A stretch of 64,000 bases of DNA from Symsagittifera roscoffensis. Its lineage: Eukaryota > Xenacoelomorpha > Acoela > Convolutidae. Both the position numbers and the translations under genes were made by a program. Below are positions 9,174-18,112 of this stretch, one piece after another. The first letter of the stretch is position 1. Each line of letters begins with the position of its first letter. The notes beneath the pieces are model-generated. The model saw nothing but the letters and a program-made list of their open reading frames with translations. It made no database searches and was not told where the DNA came from. The DNA lies in NCBI RefSeq assembly GCF_963678635.1, contig NW_026971265.1, positions 1-64,000 on the forward strand, written 5' to 3'.

Positions 9174-12100
9174 TTAAAATTCCACTTTCTTTAAAATTTT
9201 AGATTGGGGGATGAATATTTTATAGTTTTTACGTGGTTGATTTCGGAGTCTTGTTGTTTTTCTATTTTCTGATTTGTCGATTTGTTCTTGGGGTATTATT
9301 TGTTCGGTCATTTTTCTATTTTTTCTTTGTTTTGGGGATTCTTTATGGTTTTGTGTATTGTTTTTGGTGGCGGTTGGTTTTGTGTTTTGATTTTCGGTGG
9401 GGTTATCATTTTGTTCTGTGTTTTTCAGATGTGGTTCATTTTGAATGATTTTTAATCCTGTGAAAGAATATAATTGAGTTAATTCGCGGAGTGCGTATTC
9501 TTTTGGGTAATAAGGTAATAGGTTGTTTCGATGTTGAACGATTTCCTTTTTGTTTGAGTCGGTAATTTTATATGTGACATCAGTGGGTCTTGTAATTATT
9601 TGGTATGGTCCTTTTCGAAGGGGTTGTAATTTTTTAGAAATTCCTTTTTGAGTATTAAAATTAGGTATTAAAACAAATGTTCCAATTTTTAATTCGGAGG
9701 CTGGTGTAAAACGTGAATTGATTTGTTCATTAATGTTTTGTCTTTGTAATAACTTTTTTGTTATTTTTTGATAAATTTCATTGTGTTTTTTATCTCTATT
9801 TAGAATCCATTCGGTGTGTGTACCGGAGGCTAGTTTAAGAATTTGTGGGTGATGAAAATGATCTTCATCGTGTGTATGTAAAGGTAGGTTATAACAAATT
9901 GAGTCTTTATTTGTTTGACAATAACCTTGTGCGTTATTATGAGAATTTGCTGTAAACATTATTGGTTTGCGTGGCTTTTGGTTAAAAACCATTTCGTATG
10001 GTGACATTCCTAAAGTTGTCGTAATTTGTGAATTATATGCTAAGGGAAATAATTTTACATCTGCTGACCATTCGGTATATTTTGTATCATTTCCGTTGAT
10101 GATACATCTAAGATATTCTTGTAATGAACGGTTCATACCTTCGACTAAGCCGTTTGTCCAAGGTGCATGAGATGTACGTGGTTTGTGTTTTATGTTGTAT
10201 AAATGACATAGTGTGATAATTTCATTATTTATGAATTCTGTACCGTTGTCTGTGACTAAAAGTTCTGGTAGTCCAAATTTTGCTATCCAGTGTTCATAGA
10301 GTGTTGTGTAAGCGTAATAAGCGTTACAATGTGGTACTGGGTTAAGTGCTACATAATGTGTAAATGCGTCAACAATTACCATAATGTAGGAGTTTCCTTC
10401 GGATGAGGGTGAAATTGGTCCTTTAGTATCAAATGAGATACGATGGTTAAAGTACAAGCTTTGTCCTTTAAAATCTTGTTTTTGTGCTATTTGTTTTTGG
10501 TTTGGGTAAGGTTTATTTAGTTGACATACTATACAATCATTGCATAGTACTTTTATCCAAATTGGTGCATTTGGGAAGTAAAAATTTTGTATAAAGTTTG
10601 AATATGTTTTTTCTGATCCAGAATGTCCTTTAATATTTTGCGTATGTGAAATATTAAAAGCTATGAGAATCATACTTAAAGGGAGACAGGGAACTGTAGA
10701 TTCATTCAGGTTATACTCTAAAAGGTCTGTGTTTTCGTTAATTGTTGTGTTGTTAAATTTGCGAAAGTATCGGAGGAGTGTTTTGTTTCCTAGAATGGTT
10801 GAATCTGCCTTGACAGGTTTAGTTTTATATTTGTGCCATGATTTTAGTTGTCTAATTATCGGGTCAAGATTTTGATATTGTTTCAGTGTTGAAATTGTAA
10901 TTGTTTCTGTTGGAGGGAGAAAAATGTTTTCAATTTCGAATTTAGATAAGGGTATTGTATCAAGTGGATCGTGGAGGTCAAAAACTTGATTTATTGTGTA
11001 TTTTGAATCATTTGTTTGTGGTCCTGATAAATTTATTTTATCAGTTAAATTTTCTTTTTCAATTAGTGGAAAATGGTCTTTCTTAGGTGGGTGTTGTTTT
11101 GTTCGTTTTTGTTGGGTGTTATTTTTTATCCATTGAGAATATGGGATTGGTTTGAAAGTTGATGTTCCAAGTAGATCAACTTCATAATGATTATTTTGAC
11201 AATCTAAATAAAGTGGGAAATGTTGTAAACTATTTATTTGTGATTGTTCAATATCGGTTTTTACTGCATATTTGCATTCCAATCGGGGTGATGTTTCGTT
11301 TTCTGCAAGGTAGAATTTTATGTTTTTGGGTATTTCAACTGTTGTTTTTCGTGTAAGTAATTCAGGTGGTGTATTTCGACTTAAGGTGTCTGGTAATGCA
11401 AGATTTTTTCCTGCAGTCCAAACTATATGTAAGTTTGGAAATTTCATTAGAATTAGTTGAAATCTGTAAACTCGGTGGTTTGGGTTAGATTTTTGTGTAA
11501 AGAGAAAGATGATTGGTTTATGGTCTGTGAATAAAACTGTGGGGTGTTTTGATCCAAGTATCAGAAATTCATATTCTGTCAGTGTATATATTATGGCTGT
11601 ACATTCTCTCATTAGAGTTGAGAGTCGTAGCTCTGCTTGAGTGAATAATCGAGAATTTGCTGATATGAGGTTCATTTTATTTGTACCATTATGTGATTGT
11701 AATAGTGCTGCACCGATGCCAAAGTTCGAAGCATCGCACATTGCATAAAATGGTTGATTTGAATCTGGAATTGTGTTTGAAATTTGTTCAGTTAAAAGTT
11801 TCTTTATTTCTTCAAATCGTGTTTGATGTTCTGTGTTCCATTCAAAATTATTTTGTTGTCTAAGGATGTTATAAAATGGTCGTAGATATAATTGCATTTT
11901 ATAAACATATTTACTTAAAAAGTTTAACATTCCAAGAAATTCTTGGATTTTCTTTTTATTTGTTGGTGGTTGAAGTTTTTGAATAGCGTCAATGCGTGAT
12001 TTCAATGGAGTGATTGTTTTTCTTTCTATATTATGTCCTAAGAATTTAACTCTTGTCAAAAAGAAGTGTGATTTATCGGGGGCGGCCTTCAGATTTTCGT

Positions 12101-12413
12101 TCTGAAGTATTTGGTGATATTTTTCTAAAACATTGAACATCTCGTCTTTTGTTTGTGATTGCATAAAAACATCGTCTAAATAGGTGATTGCGTTTTTCTT
12201 GAGTATTAGTGGTCTAAAAATTTTGCTCATAAAAGCTGAAAATGCTGCTGGTCCTATGGATATTCCATAGAATAAGCGGTTGAATTCATATTGTTGGTTT
12301 CCGATAACAAATTGTGTTAAACGTCGTGATTGTTCATCTAGTGGCATTTGATTGTATGCACTATTCATATCGGCGGTTGTAAAGTATTTGCCGTTTATTT
12401 TTGTTAAAATAAC
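9174..12413 (-). CDS. pol: Pol C-terminal part: RT (YLDD), RNase H, integrase
   Basis: This is the continuation of the gag-pro-pol frame after the TAA at 12414-12416; the first ATG after the stop is at 12368. Counting from that Met, the RT catalytic YLDD is at 63-66 and RNase H begins with the CDAS motif near 211 and the TDHKP motif near 281. The integrase zinc-binding residues are H575, H582, C612 and C615. The integrase catalytic triad is D647, D707 and E743, with exactly 35 residues between the last two. A GPY/F-type motif (RKGPY) lies near 916, followed by a charged tail. All catalytic residues are present. RT residues before this Met lie upstream of the stop, so a protein starting at 12368 would lack the RT fingers and could not be an active polymerase alone. 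Ty3/gypsy assignment is firm. Confidence 0.9.
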   Translation of the reverse strand, partial: VILTKINGKYFTTADMNSAYNQMPLDEQSRRLTQFVIGNQQYEFNRLFYGISIGPAAFSAFMSKIFRPLILKKNAITYLDDVFMQSQTKDEMFNVLEKYHQILQNENLKAAPDKSHFFLTRVKFLGHNIERKTITPLKSRIDAIQKLQPPTNKKKIQEFLGMLNFLSKYVYKMQLYLRPFYNILRQQNNFEWNTEHQTRFEEIKKLLTEQISNTIPDSNQPFYAMCDASNFGIGAALLQSHNGTNKMNLISANSRLFTQAELRLSTLMRECTAIIYTLTEYEFLILGSKHPTVLFTDHKPIIFLFTQKSNPNHRVYRFQLILMKFPNLHIVWTAGKNLALPDTLSRNTPPELLTRKTTVEIPKNIKFYLAENETSPRLECKYAVKTDIEQSQINSLQHFPLYLDCQNNHYEVDLLGTSTFKPIPYSQWIKNNTQQKRTKQHPPKKDHFPLIEKENLTDKINLSGPQTNDSKYTINQVFDLHDPLDTIPLSKFEIENIFLPPTETITISTLKQYQNLDPIIRQLKSWHKYKTKPVKADSTILGNKTLLRYFRKFNNTTINENTDLLEYNLNESTVPCLPLSMILIAFNISHTQNIKGHSGSEKTYSNFIQNFYFPNAPIWIKVLCNDCIVCQLNKPYPNQKQIAQKQDFKGQSLYFNHRISFDTKGPISPSSEGNSYIMVIVDAFTHYVALNPVPHCNAYYAYTTLYEHWIAKFGLPELLVTDNGTEFINNEIITLCHLYNIKHKPRTSHAPWTNGLVEGMNRSLQEYLRCIINGNDTKYTEWSADVKLFPLAYNSQITTTLGMSPYEMVFNQKPRKPIMFTANSHNNAQGYCQTNKDSICYNLPLHTHDEDHFHHPQILKLASGTHTEWILNRDKKHNEIYQKITKKLLQRQNINEQINSRFTPASELKIGTFVLIPNFNTQKGISKKLQPLRKGPYQIITRPTDVTYKITDSNKKEIVQHRNNLLPYYPKEYALRELTQLYSFTGLKIIQNEPHLKNTEQNDNPTENQNTKPTATKNNTQNHKESPKQRKNRKMTEQIIPQEQIDKSENRKTTRLRNQPRKNYKIFIPQSKILKKVEF

Positions 12414-15400
12414 TTATATTGGTTCAATGGGCCAATTACATTTTGATTCATCTATAAGTGAATTGAGGTATCTAGCATCGAGAACGATTTTTAATGATTC
12501 TCCTTTAGCTAGAATGATAACGGGGTTGATAAATGTGTTCCCTTTTGGTTGTTCTTCTTTATTAACTGGTGATATAATATTGTATTGTTCTAAAATATCG
12601 AGTAATCTGTTTACTTTATCATGTAAGTGAATTGGTACTTTACTTGCTCTCTGTTTTTTGAAAACTGCGTCTGGTTTTAACGGGAGATGTAGTGATGAAC
12701 TGATTTTTCCAACATCGAATTTTGATGTTGCATAGACTGATGAATATTTAATTAGCTGTTTGGCTAACTTTTCGAATTCGTCTTGTGTTATTTGTGAATG
12801 TTGGAAATTAAACATTGTTAAAAATTTCTGTTGGTCCTCTGTGTAGTTACTTATGTTGAATGTAGGTTTGAAATATGGAGTTTTTGTGAAATAATCCGTA
12901 TTTCTGTTTTCGTTACTTATTATATTATTTATAGATAATTCTTCATTAAGAATTGTAGATTGGCAAATATCTAGTAATTGGAGTATATTATTTACGCGAT
13001 AGGCTTTTTCGTGTATTGGTGATATTGTAGCGTTGGTTTCACAATATCCTAAAAGTCCTAAAGGTAATGTTACTTGGTAAGGTGTGTTGTTATAGACATG
13101 TAAGGAAATGATATCTGAATTCGAATTTTTCAAATATTTTATGGATGAGATTGTGATTTTGAAAAATTTGTGAATAGGTTTGAATTCAAAATCTGACATA
13201 TAAAATTTTTGTTTGTTTTGTTCTTTATCATATTGGTGAACTTGTTTGATTGAAAAATTATAGATGTTTCCTGATAGTGGTTTCAAGTGTTTTCTTTGTT
13301 GGTTAAATATCGGGTAGAATTTTGAAAAGAATGGTGGTTGTTTATTTAATCTTTGAAAAAATGTTAAGGATGTTTCTTTTGTTTTTGTATATTTATCTTT
13401 GATTAATATTTTACTATTTAGTATGTTAATTGTTGGTATATACTTCGAAATAAGTGGTATTCCAATGATATTATATTTAATATCAGTGATATGGAATATT
13501 TGTTTAAATGGCTTATTTAAAATTTTGCTTTGCTCCATTGTTCTGGTGGGGAGGAGAAATAATTGGATTTTTCCGTAGTTTATCAATGTTGATCCTTGTG
13601 CTGTTGCTAACTTACTGGAGGTTTCAAGAGGTGTTAGCTTTGGGTGTAAAGTTTTTATTTCATTCCATGTGGGGATGTTTATTATGTTTGATTCTGCTCC
13701 TGAATCAAATAAAAATACTATTTCAAGGTCTGGTGGTTGAAATTCTTTATTTCTTGGGCTTTCTAAGAGAAATGGTATTGTCCAAATTTTTTCTTTGGGT
13801 TGTTCTTTTTGTATATTTTGATAAATGTGGTTTGTATTCAAGCATTTTGTTTTGATATTTTTAATGGTTTGATTTGTAGTGTTAATCTCATTTGTTTCTT
13901 GCGTCGTTGGTGTGGAATTTATGGGTGTAGTGTAATAATTTTGGAGAAATTCTGATTGATTTTCATATATGTGTGATGAAAAAGGTTGTTCATATATGAC
14001 AGATTCATAGTCATTTTCGACTTTTATCATATTGATAGAAAGAGTGTTTTCAGTATCACTTTCTGAATCTGATGATGTACAGTTTATTTGATTGAGTTGT
14101 AACGTATCAGTTACTGTGTCATCAATACCTGGAGGGTCTGATGTTGTTTCTGGATTAGATTGTACTTGATTAATATGTCTTTGATGTTTAGGTGTACTAC
14201 TTCTGTGGCGATTATTAGAATTATTATAGTTATTATTATTCCGGTGTGGTGATTGGGAATAATTTCTATAACGATTATTATAACTTGAGTGTCGATTTTG
14301 TGAATTATTTCGCGATCTGTTTTGGTAATTATTGTTTGGTCTGTTATAGTTCGATCTATTATATGAGTTATTCCTTGATCGATTGTTCGGGTAATTCTGG
14401 TTTCGGTTGTTTGAATAACTTCTATTTCGATTATAGGAGTAGTTTCTATTCCTATTGTATGATGAATTTCGTGATTGGTTGTTTGGATAGTAGTTATTTC
14501 TTGATTGGGAATTAGATCTAGAAACAAATCGTTGTGTGTTTGAATGTGATCTGGAGTAGTTATTTCGACTATTTGGTCTATTGTAGTGATTTTGTGATGA
14601 ATTATGCGTGTTTCTTCGTTCTGGTGATCTTCCTCTATAACTTGAGTTATATGGTGATTGATTTCTTGTATAATTTGTATTGTTCGGGAGTGGTTTTCCT
14701 GAACTGTTGTTGCTGTAGACTGTTTTGTTCGGTAGATTTTGATCTTTTTTCATGTATTGATAGAATGATTTATTTGGTTCTTTATATTTTTGAGGTTTAT
14801 TTTGATTGTCTTGCTGTTTTTGTCTACATTCGGAAATACTATGTCCGTATCGTCGGCAATAATTACACCATTTTTTGAAAGATGGTTTGCCTTTAAAGTT
14901 TGGGTTCTTTTCGTAAATATTGAGTTTTTCAGTGATTTTTTCAACGAGGTCTGTCTCTGATTCCTGTATATTATTAATATTAGTGGGAGTCGTTTCAATT
15001 CTGTTAACGTATTGTAATTTCAGATTTTCCGTTTCTTCTAGTTTCATCGTGATTTCTGCTTGTTCTAATTTGTCTACTAGTTTTCGAAAATCTAAATCGG
15101 GTTCTCGAATTGAAGAAGGATGGGATGCTCTCTTTTTTATTGCTATTTTCCTTAATTGTGGTGTTAAGGTCATCATTAAGATTTCTGTCATCTTTGTGTT
15201 TTTATAGTCGTGTGTATTTAGTGAATATGCTTTTCGAACTAGTGTTTCGATTCGTACTGCTAATTGCTTGATGGTTTCGTTTGGTAATCTGCGAATTTCA
15301 TTACATAAAACTCTTTGTTGTTGTTTGTTTCTTTCGGAGTCAAACATTTTTGAAAATTCCTGTGTAAACCTTTTCCAGTTTGACTTTATTTCTAGAGGTA

Positions 15401-17390
15401 GTACTGAAAACCATTTTTGGGCTGCGCCATCTAAGGTTGTTTGTATTAACGCTGTGCGTCGATGTATCCAGTTTTGATGTAGTGGCGTATTAATTGGTTC
15501 AGGTCCAATATTTAAAATCAGGTTTGCTGTTACTGCATTTAAATAATCTTCTACAGAGTATTCAGGGTCTGTTCCTGTGAAAACCATTAAAGGTTTGTTT
15601 GATGTTATTGATGATCCACCCATAAGGTATGGATTCATTGTCATTTGTAATGATTCTGCTGCATTTGGCATTTGAGAAAAATTTGAAAGTTGGTTTCTTG
15701 TTATTTCATGTTGTTGGAGATAATATGGGAGTGGTATTTCATTTTGCATTTGTGATGGTTGATACGAGTGTGCAGTCATTGGATTTTGTTGTTGAATTGG
15801 ATGAAAAGATTGTGTATTAATTAGATTTTGTTGTTGAATTGGTTGTTGATGTTGTGCATCTATTGGTTGTGGAGAAAAATTTCTATGATTTGTACGTGTT
15901 TTCTGTATTTCTTGTCTACGATATTCTTGAGTATTTGGTGCAAATATATCTGGTTGTAAGAAATCATCATCTGAGGATAAATAATCCATTTGATAAGATG
16001 TCTGTTTTTTATTTTTATTTTGTTGAAAAAATGGGTAATTTTCACTGTGATCCTGTGGAGGATTTGTTTGGAAATTTATTGAATTAGGTTGGGTCATTGG
16101 GTTATCCCAATTTCGAGATCTTGTATATTGGTTAAAATTTCTTTGTGGTTGATTATATGTTTTTGATGGATGTGTATAATTATAATTATGGTCTGTAAAG
16201 TTGTTTCTAGTGAATGTTTTGCGTGTTTTTGATGGTATTGTCATGGGTCTGTATGTTTGGTAATCCATATGTGAATATTTAGGGGCAACCGAAGGTTTAA
16301 CGGTTGATTGTAAGGTTACCTGTGTTTGTGAAGGATTTGTATTTCTTGGTGTTGTTAAATTTGGGCGTATTGGTGAAATACTTTGTTGTGTAGTTGTTGT
16401 GTGTACAATTTCTTCATTTATGAAGTGTGATGGTGTCTGGATATCTTGTTGAGTAAGATTCCTAGTTCCATTGAGGTTTTCATTGTGTATGACTGTAGAG
16501 TTTAAACTATTATTTTGTGTATCGGGCAAAAATGTATTATAGTTTAATGGTGTTGCATCAATGGTTAATGGTATTACTCTTACATAATCTCTTATGTAAG
16601 ATATCGTACTTATTGCTTGACTTGAGATTGATTGTGGGAAGCTTATAAATGCGGGATGAGACCATTCGGGGTCCCAAACATAATCTGATTGTTCTGTGAT
16701 AGCGGTATCATCGTTCGAGTTTTGGGGTCTAAAATTTTTTCTTGCTTGTGCAATTAAATCAATATTGTGTGTGAAATAATCTATTATGAACCATGCCAAA
16801 ATTTTTTGTAGATCGTGTTTTGTATGTTGCGAAACGTCGTCTTTCGTGAAATTTTCTTTAATGATGTTTAAATAACTAGAGAGTAGTGTGATTTCATGTC
16901 GTACTCTTAAATGTTTAGATGTTTCTGTCGGTGAGACATTTGTTATTGGGATTTCATTTTCTAATATCGAAATATAACTATATATTATTGCGAAAACTTC
17001 ATTGGTGAATATGGAGTTTGCTCTTTGTGAGTTATGATATTGGATGCTTTTTATATATTCTGAAAAAACTTTTGAAAATTCTAAATCAAGATCGTCTGTT
17101 TGAATTGTATATTTTCTATGATTATGGTTTGGTGAGGTGAATTCTATGGAGTAGATTCCATACTGTTGTGTTATGTTGCATATATCTTTTAAGTAGTGGT
17201 CTATGATTTGTCTTTTGATTTTTACATCTGGGAACTCTGTTTTACATGGACTGATTCCGGGTTCAAATAAATTTAATAGTAAATTTTTGCAAAATATATG
17301 CTGTCCTCTATCAGTGGTTGCATCTACTATAAAAGGAAAGATTTCATCATCATCTGGGGTTTCGTCACCTGGGGTGTGCGTTGAGCTCAT
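12414..17390 (-). CDS. gag-pol: Gag-protease-RT N-terminus, 1658 aa, ended by premature TAA
   Basis: This is the structural and protease part of the giant element. Residues 1 to about 600 are an unassigned N-terminal region with Gln/Asn/Pro-rich low-complexity stretches. A Retrotrans_gag-like capsid region lies at about 630-740. One CCHC zinc knuckle (CNYCRRYGHSISEC) lies near 840-853, followed by about 200 residues of Arg/Asn/Ser/Tyr repeats that look RNA-binding. The aspartic protease active site is DSG at about 1229, and the RT fingers begin at about 1565. The frame ends at TAA 12414-12416 inside the RT domain. The same register stays open beyond it to 9174 (about 2,740 codons in all), so this looks like a single nonsense mutation, although suppression cannot be excluded. 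The start at 17390 overlaps the basic ORF by 26 nt. The Gag is unusually large. Confidence 0.88.
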   Translation of the reverse strand: MSSTHTPGDETPDDDEIFPFIVDATTDRGQHIFCKNLLLNLFEPGISPCKTEFPDVKIKRQIIDHYLKDICNITQQYGIYSIEFTSPNHNHRKYTIQTDDLDLEFSKVFSEYIKSIQYHNSQRANSIFTNEVFAIIYSYISILENEIPITNVSPTETSKHLRVRHEITLLSSYLNIIKENFTKDDVSQHTKHDLQKILAWFIIDYFTHNIDLIAQARKNFRPQNSNDDTAITEQSDYVWDPEWSHPAFISFPQSISSQAISTISYIRDYVRVIPLTIDATPLNYNTFLPDTQNNSLNSTVIHNENLNGTRNLTQQDIQTPSHFINEEIVHTTTTQQSISPIRPNLTTPRNTNPSQTQVTLQSTVKPSVAPKYSHMDYQTYRPMTIPSKTRKTFTRNNFTDHNYNYTHPSKTYNQPQRNFNQYTRSRNWDNPMTQPNSINFQTNPPQDHSENYPFFQQNKNKKQTSYQMDYLSSDDDFLQPDIFAPNTQEYRRQEIQKTRTNHRNFSPQPIDAQHQQPIQQQNLINTQSFHPIQQQNPMTAHSYQPSQMQNEIPLPYYLQQHEITRNQLSNFSQMPNAAESLQMTMNPYLMGGSSITSNKPLMVFTGTDPEYSVEDYLNAVTANLILNIGPEPINTPLHQNWIHRRTALIQTTLDGAAQKWFSVLPLEIKSNWKRFTQEFSKMFDSERNKQQQRVLCNEIRRLPNETIKQLAVRIETLVRKAYSLNTHDYKNTKMTEILMMTLTPQLRKIAIKKRASHPSSIREPDLDFRKLVDKLEQAEITMKLEETENLKLQYVNRIETTPTNINNIQESETDLVEKITEKLNIYEKNPNFKGKPSFKKWCNYCRRYGHSISECRQKQQDNQNKPQKYKEPNKSFYQYMKKDQNLPNKTVYSNNSSGKPLPNNTNYTRNQSPYNSSYRGRSPERRNTHNSSQNHYNRPNSRNNYSRSHSNTQRFVSRSNSQSRNNYYPNNQSRNSSYNRNRNYSYNRNRSYSNNRNQNYPNNRSRNNSYNRSNYNRPNNNYQNRSRNNSQNRHSSYNNRYRNYSQSPHRNNNNYNNSNNRHRSSTPKHQRHINQVQSNPETTSDPPGIDDTVTDTLQLNQINCTSSDSESDTENTLSINMIKVENDYESVIYEQPFSSHIYENQSEFLQNYYTTPINSTPTTQETNEINTTNQTIKNIKTKCLNTNHIYQNIQKEQPKEKIWTIPFLLESPRNKEFQPPDLEIVFLFDSGAESNIINIPTWNEIKTLHPKLTPLETSSKLATAQGSTLINYGKIQLFLLPTRTMEQSKILNKPFKQIFHITDIKYNIIGIPLISKYIPTINILNSKILIKDKYTKTKETSLTFFQRLNKQPPFFSKFYPIFNQQRKHLKPLSGNIYNFSIKQVHQYDKEQNKQKFYMSDFEFKPIHKFFKITISSIKYLKNSNSDIISLHVYNNTPYQVTLPLGLLGYCETNATISPIHEKAYRVNNILQLLDICQSTILNEELSINNIISNENRNTDYFTKTPYFKPTFNISNYTEDQQKFLTMFNFQHSQITQDEFEKLAKQLIKYSSVYATSKFDVGKISSSLHLPLKPDAVFKKQRASKVPIHLHDKVNRLLDILEQYNIISPVNKEEQPKGNTFINPVIILAKGESLKIVLDARYLNSLIDESKCNWPIEPI

Positions 17391-18112
17391 TTTTTCGTTC
17401 GATGACTGTTAATATGTAATTATTAATGTGTCGAATTGGTTGATTCCAATTGTATAAATGTACTGGTTTGTGTTTATACTGCTTTTTTATTCTTCTTTTT
17501 CCTCTTTTTGATGAATTTGAAGTTGTTTCTGAGTCAGAAAAATATAATTGATCGTGAAGTGGGCAATTTTTATCTATTGATTCTTTTAGTTTGTAAAGTT
17601 CGTCTAAACTGTTGGTTTCTGATTCTGAAAATGCGTTTCGATTTTTTGAAAATCTTTTTCGTGTTATTTGTCTTTGTTTCGTTATTATTTTTCTTTTTAG
17701 TGTTTGTCGTTTTGTTCGAATGTATCCAACTGTTTGTGTATGAGGTGTGATTACAAGGTCGTATTTTTTGTTATCTATTTCACAATTGTGTAAAACGATT
17801 GTTTGTTTGTTTCCTAGGTTTTTAAATGACATAAGGTTTAGGATGACGCATGCAAAAGGTTGTTAAATGATTTCTATTTTCCTAAACTGTTAGTTCTTAC
17901 GATTTTTTGGTTAGCTTAACCTGGGTCTATTTGTTCAGGGTTGGAGAGAAAAGTATATCGATTCCGAAGAATGATTTTTTACTTTCTCGTGGCTAGTATA
18001 AGTTAAGGTGTTAACTTACTTAATCTTACTTAGGGGTAGTGATTGTGTTCAAGGGTTGGAGAATAGTAAATCGATCCACAAGGTTCAGGTATAATTAGAA
18101 CGCGAGTAGTTC
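13082..18112. repeat. Tandem duplication copy 1 (5,031 bp)
   Basis: This is head-to-tail identical to 18113-23143 apart from a handful of substitutions. The join at 18113 shows 2 bp of shared sequence (GT). The unit runs from the late protease region of gag-pro to part of the leader, so duplication placed a second leader/basic ORF/gag-pro block upstream. Confidence 0.9.
17365..17832 (-). CDS. Basic 155-aa protein preceding gag (copy 1)
   Basis: This ORF lies just before gag and overlaps it by 26 nt in another register; a +1 shift would join them. It has many Lys and Arg, especially at about residues 38-65 and 105-120, with a Ser/Glu/Asp-rich acidic patch between them. This suggests a nucleic-acid-binding or nuclear protein, but no family is recognised. 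An intact second copy lies at 22396-22863, differing by two residues (S/N and K/N). Retention of the frame in both copies reflects recent duplication and is not independent evidence of selection. It could be a regulatory protein, or an N-terminal Gag extension made by frameshifting. Confidence 0.6.
   Translation of the reverse strand: MSFKNLGNKQTIVLHNCEIDNKKYDLVITPHTQTVGYIRTKRQTLKRKIITKQRQITRKRFSKNRNAFSESETNSLDELYKLKESIDKNCPLHDQLYFSDSETTSNSSKRGKRRIKKQYKHKPVHLYNWNQPIRHINNYILTVIERKNELNAHPR

Noticed and set aside
14246..14878. Plus-strand Tyr/Cys-rich ORFs inside gag
   Set aside because: They are shadows of the Arg/Asn/Ser-repeat coding on the minus strand and repeat identically in the duplicated copy.
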